Assembly (NCBI GenBank): GCA_046714175.1
Contig: JBKKBI010000084.1
Coordinates: 47,007-111,006 of the forward strand
Source: UBA11373 sp046714175
GTDB taxonomy: Bacteria > Actinomycetota > Acidimicrobiia > Spongiisociales > UBA11373
DNA: 64,000 nucleotides
Direction: 5' to 3'
Positions 1 to 10,304 of this stretch are shown one piece after another. A model generated the notes under the pieces. The model saw nothing but the letters and a program-made list of their open reading frames with translations, did not search any database and was not told where the DNA came from. A program made the position numbers and the translations under genes. Within the stretch, counting starts at the first letter, position 1. Every line of letters starts with the position of its first letter.

Positions 1-25
1 AGAACGCGTGGCCCGGAGTCTTCGC

Positions 26-1612
<1,587 letters not shown>

Positions 1613-1692
1613 CGGTACACTCGGAGTGGTCGGTAGGGGATGCTAACCCGGGGAACCCGGCCGCTCCCACGGACGTCTCCCTAGGACTCGGC

Positions 1693-4158
1693 ATGGATAT
1701 CTCCATCCACGAGGTGGAACGCCTCGAGCAACAAGGCCACCGCCTCACCGCGGCGACCACTCTCGCCGCCATCGTCGTGGTGGCGGCTACCTGGTTCGCC
1801 CTGGTGGGGTTCCTAGGAGCCAACAGCGCCCACGGAACTCTCGAAGACTGGCGCGAGCAGTGGATACCTGATGTGGGTTCCATGGTGCTCGACCTCCCCG
1901 ACCTCGGCCGGTTGTCCTCCGTATACACCGCTGATGGTGTCCTGCTCGGCCAACTCACTGAGCGCAACAGTCAGCCGACGGTCTTCGACGAGATTCCCAA
2001 CCTCGTGATTGGTGCGGTGCTCTCGGCAGAGGACGACGACTTCATGGAGCACAGCGGCATCGACTTCCAGGCCATCGCCCGGGCGCTGCTCGAGGACCTC
2101 AGCGGGGGGCCGAAACAGGGCGGATCGACCATCACCCAGCAGGTGGTGAAGCTCAACTTCGTCGGCACCGAACCGACCCTGCAGCGCAAGGTCGCCGAGG
2201 CCACCATCGCCATCGAGCTGGAACGCCGGTTCACAAAAGAGCAGATCCTGGAGTACTACCTGAACTCCGTGTACTTCGGCTCCAATGCCTACGGCATCAC
2301 CGCAGCGGCGCAGGAGTACTTCGGCAAGGCCCTCGATCAGCTCACGATCGCCGAGGCCGCCGCCCTCACCGTGCCGATCCGCAACCCGTCGCTGTACAAC
2401 TTGCGCAACGACAGCGAGATCCCGAGGCGAGCCCGCGATGCGGTCATCGACAACATGGTTCAGGAGGGATACATCACCGCCTCCGAGGGCCGAACGGCCA
2501 AGGCGCAGCCGATCGTCACCGTGGTGCACGAGGAGTCCATCGACCCGGCGCCACAGGTGCTGATCGCGGCCCGCGACGGGGTGCTCAACGACGCGCGCTA
2601 CGGGCTCGGAGCGACCTTCCTGCAACGCAAGCGCGCCGTCTTCGGATGTCCCGCGGATGACGCCGAGTGCACCGGCGGGGGTGGCCTGCGCATCTTCACC
2701 ACCGTCGACTGGCGGCTCCAGGAAGAGGCGCGGCGCATCCTGCAGGAGTGGTTCCCGCCCGGCACCGGTCTCCCCACCGGGGCCATCGCCATGGTGGACA
2801 ATCGCACCGGGGCGACGGTGGTGATGGCATCAGGTCTGGACTTCGGTACGGACCTCGAAGCCGGCCAGCGCCAGTACGACTTGGCGACCAAGGGCCGCCG
2901 CAACCCCGGGTCGGCATTCAAGCCCTTTGGAGCGATCGCCGCCCTCGAGCAGGGCATCCCGCTCGGCTCGTACTGGGATGATTCGTCCCCGCAGACCCTG
3001 GATTACGGGGGGATCGAGCCGTGGGAATGTGCCAATGCCGGGACCAACTCCCCCGGGATCCGCACGCTGGAGGAGGCGCTGTACCGCTCCATCAACACGG
3101 TCTTCTGCCAGGTGTCGATCGCGGTTGGACCGGAGCACATCGTCGACGTCGCCCACCGGATGGGGATTCGGTCGCCCCTCGGAGCGGTGCCTGCGATCGT
3201 CCTCGGGGCGCAGGCGGTCAGTCCACTGGAGATGGCGGCCGCCTTCTCCACCATCGCCAATCAGGGACTGCGGGTCGACAATTACCTGATCGAGCGGATC
3301 GAGGATGGAGACGGCAACGTCATCTATCAGCACGAAGTCGGGGCCACCCAGGTGCTGGAGCCTGCACTGAGTGCCGCGGTGCTCAACACCCTGGAGAAGG
3401 CGATCACCCTTGGCACCGGCGGCAACGCCGACATCGGGCGGCCGCAGTTCGGCAAGACAGGAACTCACGAGTCGTATCGGGACGCCTGGTTCGTCGGCGG
3501 AATCCCGCAGTTCACGACGGCAGTGTGGGTGGGATTCCCCGACGCCCAGACCGAGATGCGCAATGTCACCGTGAAGCCGAACCGGGACGACCGGGAGACG
3601 ATCCCCCGCATGTTCGGCTCGAGCGCCCCGGCTCCCATCTGGAGAGAGTTCATGCTGATCGTCGTCGCCGGCCTCGCCGTCGAGGACTTTCTCCCCGACC
3701 CTTCCGGGATCGAGGTCTACTACACGACGCCGCGGGTGGAGATGCCAGACGTGATCGGCATGACCCGCGACGACGCCGAAGACGCGGTGCGCCGCGCCGG
3801 ACTCCAGGTCGAGGTCGAGACGGTGAACTCGGAGGAGCCTGCAGGTCGGGTAGTGGGCTCCGACCCCGGACCGGGAGAGCGAATCCGGCAGGGAACCGTG
3901 GCCATCATCGAAATCTCCAACGGGCTCTCGCCGACCGTTTCGGTTCCGAACCTCATCGGCACCAGCCAGGCGTCGGCGACCCAGACCCTGACTCAGTTGC
4001 GCAACAGCAGCAACGTCGACTTCGACTGGGTCTTCGAAGACGTCTCTACCGGGGTCCCCTCCAACGATGGCCTGGTCCAAGCGATGGTCCCGGGACCAGG
4101 AACGACCATCGACAAGGACGACACGATCGTGATCACGGTGTGGAGATACAGCCCGTAG
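1693..4158 (+). CDS. Bifunctional penicillin-binding protein (class A) with two PASTA domains
   Basis: 821 aa peptidoglycan synthase anchored by one membrane helix (about 23-43) after a short cytoplasmic tail. The GT51 glycosyltransferase domain (about 75-260) has the EDDDF motif with catalytic Glu113 and GGSTITQQ at 143-150. The transpeptidase domain (about 330-655) has the SxxK nucleophile Ser407-Lys410 (SAFK), SIN at 466-468 and KTG at 588-590. Two C-terminal PASTA repeats follow (about 681-745 and 747-818), as in actinobacterial PonA-type proteins, where they sense muropeptide or beta-lactam. Role: cell-wall polymerisation and crosslinking outside the membrane. No strong ribosome-binding site precedes the ATG. 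Confidence 0.95.
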   Translation: MDISIHEVERLEQQGHRLTAATTLAAIVVVAATWFALVGFLGANSAHGTLEDWREQWIPDVGSMVLDLPDLGRLSSVYTADGVLLGQLTERNSQPTVFDEIPNLVIGAVLSAEDDDFMEHSGIDFQAIARALLEDLSGGPKQGGSTITQQVVKLNFVGTEPTLQRKVAEATIAIELERRFTKEQILEYYLNSVYFGSNAYGITAAAQEYFGKALDQLTIAEAAALTVPIRNPSLYNLRNDSEIPRRARDAVIDNMVQEGYITASEGRTAKAQPIVTVVHEESIDPAPQVLIAARDGVLNDARYGLGATFLQRKRAVFGCPADDAECTGGGGLRIFTTVDWRLQEEARRILQEWFPPGTGLPTGAIAMVDNRTGATVVMASGLDFGTDLEAGQRQYDLATKGRRNPGSAFKPFGAIAALEQGIPLGSYWDDSSPQTLDYGGIEPWECANAGTNSPGIRTLEEALYRSINTVFCQVSIAVGPEHIVDVAHRMGIRSPLGAVPAIVLGAQAVSPLEMAAAFSTIANQGLRVDNYLIERIEDGDGNVIYQHEVGATQVLEPALSAAVLNTLEKAITLGTGGNADIGRPQFGKTGTHESYRDAWFVGGIPQFTTAVWVGFPDAQTEMRNVTVKPNRDDRETIPRMFGSSAPAPIWREFMLIVVAGLAVEDFLPDPSGIEVYYTTPRVEMPDVIGMTRDDAEDAVRRAGLQVEVETVNSEEPAGRVVGSDPGPGERIRQGTVAIIEISNGLSPTVSVPNLIGTSQASATQTLTQLRNSSNVDFDWVFEDVSTGVPSNDGLVQAMVPGPGTTIDKDDTIVITVWRYSP

Positions 4159-4159
4159 G

Positions 4160-4201
4160 CAGTTACCAGTTACCGGTTGCCAGTTAGGCATCCGGCATCC
4201 C
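4160..4201. repeat. Six in-phase heptamer repeats, two families
   Basis: Starts one base after the PBP stop codon. Six contiguous 7-bp units fill exactly 42 bp: CAGTTAC twice, then variants CGGTTGC and CAGTTAG, then GCATCCG and GCATCCC. The change from the CAGTTAC family to the GCATCC family happens without loss of the 7-bp register. One of several such arrays in the window. Confidence 0.85.
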
Positions 4202-4259
4202 TCTCCTTGCAGGCCAACTTTTCGCGTTCCGGGTGTACCTACTTGATGTCTCCTCTTGC

Positions 4260-4272
4260 TATATGGTATCTA
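4260..4272 (+). promoter_or_regulatory. Candidate promoter -10 region
   Basis: An A/T-rich island in an otherwise G+C-rich gap contains TATGGT (4262-4267) shortly before the ATG at 4280, with no purine-rich ribosome-binding site between them. TTGATG at 4243 lies upstream but not at ideal spacing. Weak, sequence-only call. Confidence 0.35.
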
Positions 4273-4279
4273 GCGGCCT

Positions 4280-4708
4280 ATGACCGCTACGGTGCCCGGG
4301 AGTCTCCGTCGAGATGAACGTCCTCCCATCAAGATGGATGCCGCGCCAGCCCCGGGCACCGTGGCGGCCTACCGCCCCACGGTCGTGCCGCGCCCGTGGG
4401 TGCGGGTCGAGTTCCACCCCACTCCCCCGGTCGGCCACCACCCCACCGAGGCCGCGGTGCGTCGCTTCTGGACCGCACTCGTCGGCCCCGGCGCGGTCGC
4501 CGACCTCCTGCGCCTGATTGCGGCCGCCGGTTCGGGGCGGCGGCTCCGGGAACCGCTGCACCTCGCAGTGCTCACCGCCGAGGGACTGGCCCACCCGGCC
4601 GGCGACGTGGTGGTCGTGCCCAGGCTGGTTCCGTACCTCGATGCCACCCGAATCGCCCGGTTGCGGCCGGGACTGCGCGCCGAGTACCGGCTGCTGATCG
4701 ACGACTGA
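4280..4708 (+). CDS. Hypothetical protein, 142 aa
   Basis: I do not recognise a family. The protein has a proline-rich N-terminus (1-55), a middle segment with a HHPTEAAVRRFWTALVGPG stretch that may be helical, and a C-terminal part rich in beta-type Val runs (GDVVVVPRLVPYL). No signal peptide or membrane helix is visible. It fills the space between the PBP and sirtuin genes on the same strand and ends 23 bases before the sirtuin start. Its codon use is G/C-rich at third positions, which supports coding. Cytoplasmic role unknown. Confidence 0.6.
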   Translation: MTATVPGSLRRDERPPIKMDAAPAPGTVAAYRPTVVPRPWVRVEFHPTPPVGHHPTEAAVRRFWTALVGPGAVADLLRLIAAAGSGRRLREPLHLAVLTAEGLAHPAGDVVVVPRLVPYLDATRIARLRPGLRAEYRLLIDD

Positions 4709-4719
4709 CCATTCGCGCG

Positions 4720-4725
4720 TAGCAT
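4720..4725 (+). promoter_or_regulatory. Leaderless-type -10 (TAGCAT) for sirtuin gene
   Basis: TAGCAT fits TANNNT and lies exactly 6 bases before the GTG at 4732, where a transcript would begin at or beside the start codon. No Shine-Dalgarno sequence is present. Confidence 0.45.
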
Positions 4726-4731
4726 TCGGAT

Positions 4732-5484
4732 GTGGCGACCGTCGACGATGCAATCGCAGTGTTGCGCGGCTGCGACGGACTCCTGGTCTTCACCGGGGCC
4801 GGGATCTCCACCGAGTCGGGAATACCAGACTTCCGGGGACCGAACGGGGTGTGGTCGCAGGTGGATCCCACCGAGTTCACCATCGACCGCTATCTGGCCG
4901 ACCCGGAAGTACGCCGCCGCTCCTGGAAGCGCCGGGTGGGTAGCGGCATCGTTGCTGCCGCCCCCAATCAAGGCCACTTGGCAGTGACCCGCATGTGGGA
5001 GGCCGAGCTGCTGGTCGGCTGCGTGACTCAGAACGTGGACGGTCTGCATCGCGCAGCCGGCCTCCCCGAGCATGCTCTCGCCGAGCTCCACGGCACCGCC
5101 ACCACCGTCTCTTGCGCATCGTGCCGGCAAGTGTTCGCCAGCGCCGCCGTCCGGGAGCGACTGGAGGCCGGCGAAGAAGATCCGCCATGCTCGTGGTGCG
5201 GGGGGATCCTCCGGACCGATGTCGTCTTCTTTGGCGAGCGGCTCCCCGCCCGGGCCCTGGTCAAGGCCGAGGCGATGGCGGCAGCGGCCGACGGGGTGCT
5301 GGCCGTAGGCACGACTCTGGGCGTGTACCCGGCGGCCGGGATCCCGCTGTCGGTGGCGGACCGGGGCAGGCCGTTCGTGATCGTGAACCAGGGCCCGACC
5401 GAATTGGACGGCATGGCCAACCTGGTGGTGGCGGCAAGGGCGGGAGAAACGTTGGCGAACATCGCCACCGGCCTCGGCGCCTGA
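4732..5484 (+). CDS. cobB: Sir2-family NAD-dependent protein deacylase
   Basis: 250 aa, normal bacterial sirtuin length. The Rossmann NAD-binding signature GAGISTESGIPDFRG is at 22-36, TQNVDGLH at 99-106 and the catalytic His at 120 (LHGT). Zinc is bound by Cys128/Cys131 and Cys153/Cys156, and GTTLGVYPAA at 193-202 contacts NAD. Removes acyl groups from protein lysines with NAD; in bacteria acetyl-CoA synthetase is a common target, not inferable here. GTG start chosen because the first motif begins near residue 20 as usual and a TANNNT box lies 6 bases upstream. Confidence 0.95.
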   Translation: MATVDDAIAVLRGCDGLLVFTGAGISTESGIPDFRGPNGVWSQVDPTEFTIDRYLADPEVRRRSWKRRVGSGIVAAAPNQGHLAVTRMWEAELLVGCVTQNVDGLHRAAGLPEHALAELHGTATTVSCASCRQVFASAAVRERLEAGEEDPPCSWCGGILRTDVVFFGERLPARALVKAEAMAAAADGVLAVGTTLGVYPAAGIPLSVADRGRPFVIVNQGPTELDGMANLVVAARAGETLANIATGLGA

Positions 5485-5517
5485 GAGCGTGAAAATCCTT
5501 CAACCCGGTGACTAGTC

Positions 5518-7677
5518 ATGCCGATGCCCGGGGGCATGACCATCCCATCCCCCGCACGGGCAAGGGCCCGGCGGATTCTCCCGGCCATCGTGGCCTTGGC
5601 CATCGCCCTGGCCACCTTTCCGGTGCCCGCGGCCGGAGCCAGCACCAACTTCACCTTTTCCGGGGGTGGTTACGGACATTCCGTCGGTCTGAGCCAGTTC
5701 GGCGCCTACGGGATGGCGCGAGAGGGCTACTCGTGGGCCCAGATCATGTCGCACTATTTCACCGGAACCACTCCCGGCGCGGTTGACGCCGCCACCGCCG
5801 CCCGACCGTTGTGGGTCAACCTCCAGGTGGAACAGGCCGCGGTGACGTTCGTGGTCCGGGCCACCGGGACCACTGCGGGCGCCCCCGTCACCATCACGTC
5901 GGCTGGTGGAACCCTCGTGGCCTCGAGCGGACAGACGATCAGGATCACGCGCAGCGGCAACACCTGCACCGCCACCGCCCCCGCCGGCACGACCACCGGG
6001 CCGTGCACGATCGATCTGGGATGGGACGGGAACAGCGGCGACCCGACCACAGCCCTCGTGATCGATGGCTGCTATCAGACGAACTGGAATCTCACCACGG
6101 GCTCGCGCCAGCAACCCTGCACGTATGCGCGGGGATCGATCCACCTTCGGCCCGACAACAACACCGAGACCATGGCCGTTTCCCTCGAGATCGCCATGGA
6201 GGACTACGTCCTCGGCATCTCCGAGATGCCCTACTTCTGGGGGGACCAGGGCGGAGCCGCCGCCCTCGCCGCCCAAGCGGTCGCGGCCCGCTCTTATGCC
6301 TATGCCCGGCTCCTGGCGCGGGGCACCCCCGAGTCGCGCCCGTGGTGTTGGTGCCAGGTGTACGACACCCCCGTCGACCAGAACTACGTCGGCTGGGGCC
6401 ACGGCACCCAGACCTGGATCGATGCTGTCCGGGCAACCGCCGGACAGGTCATGTACCACCCCGAAACCACTCGCAGCGGAGTCCAGGTTCCGATCCCGAC
6501 CTTCTACTCGTCGAGCACCTTCGGGCGCACCGAGAACTCCCAGGACGCCTTTACCGCCACCGTCGCCTATCTGCGCTCTGTCGACGACCACTGGGCAGGC
6601 GCTAACGGAGTGGGCAACGGCAACTACCGATGGAGCCGCACCTTTTCGTCCGATCAACTGGCCGCCACCCTTCCCGGGCTGAGCACCGTCACGGGGGCAA
6701 CGATCACCCGGTGCTCGGTCTCCGGTGCGGCGTTGGAGGTCACCTTCTCCGGAAGCGGTGGTCCGCGCGCCTTTCACGTTCGCCAGCTGCGCAGCCTGCT
6801 CAGCCTGCGCTCCCAGCAGATCTACGCCATCAATGGAGTCGCACCCTGTACCGCCGCCGCAGCCACGACCACGACCACGTCGACAACCACCACGACGCTC
6901 CCGGCAACCACGACAACCACCAACCCTGGTGACTCCACCACGACCTCGACGCTACCGACCACCACCACCAGCCCTGGCGAAACGACCACCACGACGTTCG
7001 CGTCCACCACCTCCACGACCCTCCCGTCCCCGACCACGACGACGTTGGCCGCCACTACCACTACCACTGCTCCCACCACCAACACGACCACCACCACGAC
7101 CACCACCGTGCCACCGTCCACCACGACGACGATCGGAGCGGGGTCCGGACCTTCCTGTGTGGTGGCGATCCCGCCGATCGACGCGCTCGCCGGCACGGGC
7201 ACCAGTCTGCGCACCGGAAGCCAGGGGCCGGCGGTGGCGCAGCTTCAGGTGCTTCTCACCATCCTGGGCCACTACCAGGGCACTGCCGACGGCGTGTACG
7301 GACGATTGACCACCGCGGCAGTGCGGTCGTTCCAGGACTCGCGCGGCCTTTTCGTGGACGGCGTGGTGGGAAGCCGCACCCGGAGCGAGTTGGTGGCCTT
7401 GCATGCGGCCGCCGAACGAGGACGCATCCTCAGCGCCGACCCCGGGCTCCTCCGCCGCGGCGCCTACAGCGAGGCCGTGGGGGCCCTGCAGTACCTCCTG
7501 GCACGACTCGGGTTCCAGCCCGGCCCGATCGACGGAGCATTTGGGAGCCGGACCGACACCGCAGTGCTCGCTTTCCAACGCTCCAAGGCACTCACCGTGG
7601 ACGGGATCGTCGGCGATGAGAGCAAACGCGCTCTGGCGGCAGCGCTGGGTCTGCAGGCCTTGATCTCATGTCGGTGA
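5518..7677 (+). CDS. Secreted SpoIID/LytB-like protein with Thr-rich stalk and two peptidoglycan-binding domains
   Basis: 719 aa exported protein with a signal peptide (about 1-41, hydrophobic core then VPAAGA). The N-terminal half resembles SpoIID/LytB: GGYGHSVGLSQFGAYGMA near 50-67, then an LGISEMP / LAAQAVAARSYAYARLL segment. In SpoIID this domain cuts glycan strands lacking stem peptides. A nearly pure Thr stalk spans about 447-539 and is followed by two PG_binding_1 repeats (about 560-625 and 645-715), each with a DGxxG type core. The protein is therefore likely tethered to wall glycan while the catalytic domain reaches out. The repetitive stalk DNA (6858-7135) is a slippage-prone tract. 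A second ATG at 5536 is possible. Confidence 0.85.
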   Translation: MPMPGGMTIPSPARARARRILPAIVALAIALATFPVPAAGASTNFTFSGGGYGHSVGLSQFGAYGMAREGYSWAQIMSHYFTGTTPGAVDAATAARPLWVNLQVEQAAVTFVVRATGTTAGAPVTITSAGGTLVASSGQTIRITRSGNTCTATAPAGTTTGPCTIDLGWDGNSGDPTTALVIDGCYQTNWNLTTGSRQQPCTYARGSIHLRPDNNTETMAVSLEIAMEDYVLGISEMPYFWGDQGGAAALAAQAVAARSYAYARLLARGTPESRPWCWCQVYDTPVDQNYVGWGHGTQTWIDAVRATAGQVMYHPETTRSGVQVPIPTFYSSSTFGRTENSQDAFTATVAYLRSVDDHWAGANGVGNGNYRWSRTFSSDQLAATLPGLSTVTGATITRCSVSGAALEVTFSGSGGPRAFHVRQLRSLLSLRSQQIYAINGVAPCTAAAATTTTTSTTTTTLPATTTTTNPGDSTTTSTLPTTTTSPGETTTTTFASTTSTTLPSPTTTTLAATTTTTAPTTNTTTTTTTTVPPSTTTTIGAGSGPSCVVAIPPIDALAGTGTSLRTGSQGPAVAQLQVLLTILGHYQGTADGVYGRLTTAAVRSFQDSRGLFVDGVVGSRTRSELVALHAAAERGRILSADPGLLRRGAYSEAVGALQYLLARLGFQPGPIDGAFGSRTDTAVLAFQRSKALTVDGIVGDESKRALAAALGLQALISCR

Positions 7678-7697
7678 GTGCGCCCGGAGGATGAGGG

Positions 7698-8999
7698 ATG
7701 GGACTGGAACACGACGCCGCGGTGGTAGGGGATCGGACCACTAGCCTGACCCGTCTCCCCCACATGACCGCATCCGATCACGCTCGCAAACTCTCGCGCC
7801 ACATGGCCGACTCCGGAACCTCGACCATGGTCGCGGGGACTTTGGTTTCAGCCGCCGCGGCCTACGCATTCCAGCTTGTGGTCGGCCGCGCGCTCGGACC
7901 GGAGCAATTCGCGCCGATCACGGTCCTGTGGACGATTCAATTTCTCGTGTTCACCACCGCTTTTCTCCCCATGGAGCAACTCACCATCCGCCGTCTCGCC
8001 GCGGCCACCCCCGAGGCCGCCCCCCGTCGGCTCTTCTTGCTCGCCGCGATCGCGGCGACGGCGGTCGCCACGGCGTTTGGAGCTCTGACCCTCGATCGCC
8101 TACTCGACGGGCGGCCTACGTATCTCTTCGTCATCGCCATCCTGGTGGGCTCGTACGGGGGATACGCCCTTGCCCGCGGAGCTCTCGCCGGTAAGCGCCG
8201 GTTCGATGACTACGGCTGGGCGACGATGGCCGAGTCGGTGGTGCGTCTCGTCGTGGCCGCGGGTTTGATCGCGCTCGGGGCCGGTGTAACCGGAGTGGCA
8301 TGGTCGCTCGTTCCCGGGGCGCTGGTCATCTACTTCTGGCGCCCATTCCGGAGTGACGCGTCGGAAAGACCACCCGTGGCTGCAGTCGGAGCCGGGGCTG
8401 CCCTGGCCACCTTCGTCGTCGCCAATGCGGCCTCGCAGACAATCGTCGCCGCCGGGCCGCTCGTCGTCGGCGCCCTCGGTGCCGGAGCCCGGGAGGTCAG
8501 CATTTTCTTCGAGACTTTCCTCCTCTTCCGGGCCCCGCTCACCGTTGCCTACAGCCTGGTCGCCCGGGTGCTCCCACCCTTCACCCGAATGGTGGAAGCG
8601 GGCCGACGGGCAGACCTCGGCCGCTGGGCGACCCGGCTCGGGGTGATGGCGGCGCTGGTCGCTGGGGCCGGCTTTGCGGTGGGCGACGTCATCGGGCCGG
8701 ATCTGGTCGCGACTTTCCTTGGGGCTGAGTACCGACCCGACGCCCTCCTCGCGGGATACGCCATCGCCGGCGTCGTCGTGGCAACAACGGCGCTCTTCGT
8801 GCAGCAGATGCTGATCGCATTGCGGGCCACAAGTGCCCTCGCCACAGCTTGGTTTGGCGGCCTGCTTGCCTCCGCGGCGACGATCACCGTGACCCCCGGT
8901 TCGGCGTCAAGTCGAGTTGGCCTCGGGTTTCTCGTGGGAGAAGCGGTGGCGCTGACCTTGATCGTGGCGGCCGTCAGTCGCGCGGCGCGCCGCGCCTAG
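7698..8999 (+). CDS. Polytopic membrane protein, probable polysaccharide flippase (Wzx/MOP-like)
   Basis: Up to 433 aa with about 12 hydrophobic segments, arranged like MOP-superfamily lipid-linked oligosaccharide flippases; no single diagnostic motif, so the family call rests on topology and context. The next gene is a polyprenyl-phosphate sugar-1-phosphate transferase (tail to tail), which fits an exopolysaccharide or wall-glycan role. GGAGG at 7686-7690 sits 7 bases before the ATG at 7698, which I used. ATG 7764 (MTASDHARK) is a shorter alternative that loses a non-hydrophobic N-terminus. Confidence 0.7.
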   Translation: MGLEHDAAVVGDRTTSLTRLPHMTASDHARKLSRHMADSGTSTMVAGTLVSAAAAYAFQLVVGRALGPEQFAPITVLWTIQFLVFTTAFLPMEQLTIRRLAAATPEAAPRRLFLLAAIAATAVATAFGALTLDRLLDGRPTYLFVIAILVGSYGGYALARGALAGKRRFDDYGWATMAESVVRLVVAAGLIALGAGVTGVAWSLVPGALVIYFWRPFRSDASERPPVAAVGAGAALATFVVANAASQTIVAAGPLVVGALGAGAREVSIFFETFLLFRAPLTVAYSLVARVLPPFTRMVEAGRRADLGRWATRLGVMAALVAGAGFAVGDVIGPDLVATFLGAEYRPDALLAGYAIAGVVVATTALFVQQMLIALRATSALATAWFGGLLASAATITVTPGSASSRVGLGFLVGEAVALTLIVAAVSRAARRA

Positions 9000-10267
9000 C
9001 GCGCCCCGAAACCCGACAGCACCGTCCACACCGAGCGCCCCAGGATCTCGAGGTCGAGCCATGGGGACATGTGTTTGATGTAGTAAAGATCGAAGGACAG
9101 CTTCTCGATGGTCTCCGCCTCGTTGTCGGCGTATCCAAAGTTCACCTGAGCCCACCCGGTCAAGCCGGGCCGCACTAGATGGCGGTGGGCGTAGAACGGA
9201 ATCGTCGCGGCGAACCTCTCCGAGAACGGACCTTGCTCGGGGCGGGGGCCAACCAGGCTCAGGTCCCCGCGCAGCACATTCCACAATTGGGGGAGCTCGT
9301 CGATACGCACCCGACGCAGTAGCCGCCCCACGCGGGTGAATCTCTCATCATCGAGCTTGGCAAAGCGTGCGACATCCGCATCGGTCTCGAGTCGCATCGT
9401 GCGGAACTTGAAAAGCGTGAACTCGCGGCCTTCGCGGCCCACCCTCTGCTGGGAGAAGACGACCGCCCCCCGCGAGTCGATCGCTATCGCGGTGGCGATC
9501 AGCAGGCCGATCACGAGAGCGAGCGGGGAGAACAGCAGCACCAGCGTTGTGTCAATGGCGCGCTTGGTGCGCACGTACGCCCCCTTTCCTGCCAAAGGCA
9601 CCGTCAACTCCCACCCCTCCATCAAGTGGACGATCGGCAGGCGGCCGGTGTGCTCCTCGTATACCGCCACCAGCGATCGCATCGGATAACCCGCCAGACT
9701 GCACGATGAAACGAACCGTGCCATGTCGTCACTGAGGACTGCGCGCAGATCGACCGCGAGCACCGTCCCTGGCTGCAATGGCTGGTCGGGACCGTGGCCA
9801 TCGGGATTGAGCACCGCCACGACCTCCGCGGTGGGCGTCACCAGCAGGTCCTCCACGAGCGTCTTCTCGTTGGTCACGATCACCATCGGCTCCACCCAGG
9901 TGCGACGCCGGCTCACAAACCGAGTCGTCAGATTCAGGCCGAGCCAGGTCAGCGTGGTACCGAGCACGAAAGCCCGCGACCAGTAGACGCGGGCGAACAC
10001 CAAGGCGATGGCGGCGACGCCGAGCATGATCCCGGACATCGAAAGGGCCCACCCATAGGAAGGCCGCCACAGCCCACCGCTACCGGAGCGATACGCGATG
10101 AACATACCTACCCCGGCGCCCAGTCCAATCGCCCCGAGCATTCCCCAGGACTCCGGCCGGGCCACCCAAGGAACTGGGTGTTCGAGCACGACCTCCGATG
10201 CGATCGCAACCGCTGCGGCGAGCGCGGCGACGTCAAGGACAATGGCGGCGAGAAGGCGGCGCCTCAT
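8996..10267 (-). CDS. Polyprenyl-phosphate sugar-1-phosphate transferase (WbaP/undecaprenyl glycosylphosphotransferase family)
   Basis: 423 aa. N-terminal half: about four membrane helices (10-110) and a variable nucleotide-like domain. C-terminal catalytic half (about 225-423): one helix, then the family signatures KFRTM, DELPQLWNVLRGDLSLVGPRPE (split by the Arg/Asp pair used for catalysis), RPGLTGWAQVNFGYA and KLSFDLYYIKHMS. It starts lipid-linked glycan assembly by moving a sugar-phosphate from a UDP-sugar to undecaprenyl phosphate at the inner membrane face. Its 3' end overlaps the flippase gene by 4 bases in convergent orientation. TAGCCT lies 9 bases before the ATG. Confidence 0.92.
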   Translation of the reverse strand: MRRRLLAAIVLDVAALAAAVAIASEVVLEHPVPWVARPESWGMLGAIGLGAGVGMFIAYRSGSGGLWRPSYGWALSMSGIMLGVAAIALVFARVYWSRAFVLGTTLTWLGLNLTTRFVSRRRTWVEPMVIVTNEKTLVEDLLVTPTAEVVAVLNPDGHGPDQPLQPGTVLAVDLRAVLSDDMARFVSSCSLAGYPMRSLVAVYEEHTGRLPIVHLMEGWELTVPLAGKGAYVRTKRAIDTTLVLLFSPLALVIGLLIATAIAIDSRGAVVFSQQRVGREGREFTLFKFRTMRLETDADVARFAKLDDERFTRVGRLLRRVRIDELPQLWNVLRGDLSLVGPRPEQGPFSERFAATIPFYAHRHLVRPGLTGWAQVNFGYADNEAETIEKLSFDLYYIKHMSPWLDLEILGRSVWTVLSGFGAR

Positions 10268-10304
10268 GGAGCACCGAGGCTACCGCGCGGTGAGCCCGAA
10301 CCGC

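Noticed and set aside
6822..7214. Minus-strand frame coding almost only valine
   Set aside because: It is the reverse reading of the threonine stalk codons of the SpoIID-like gene.
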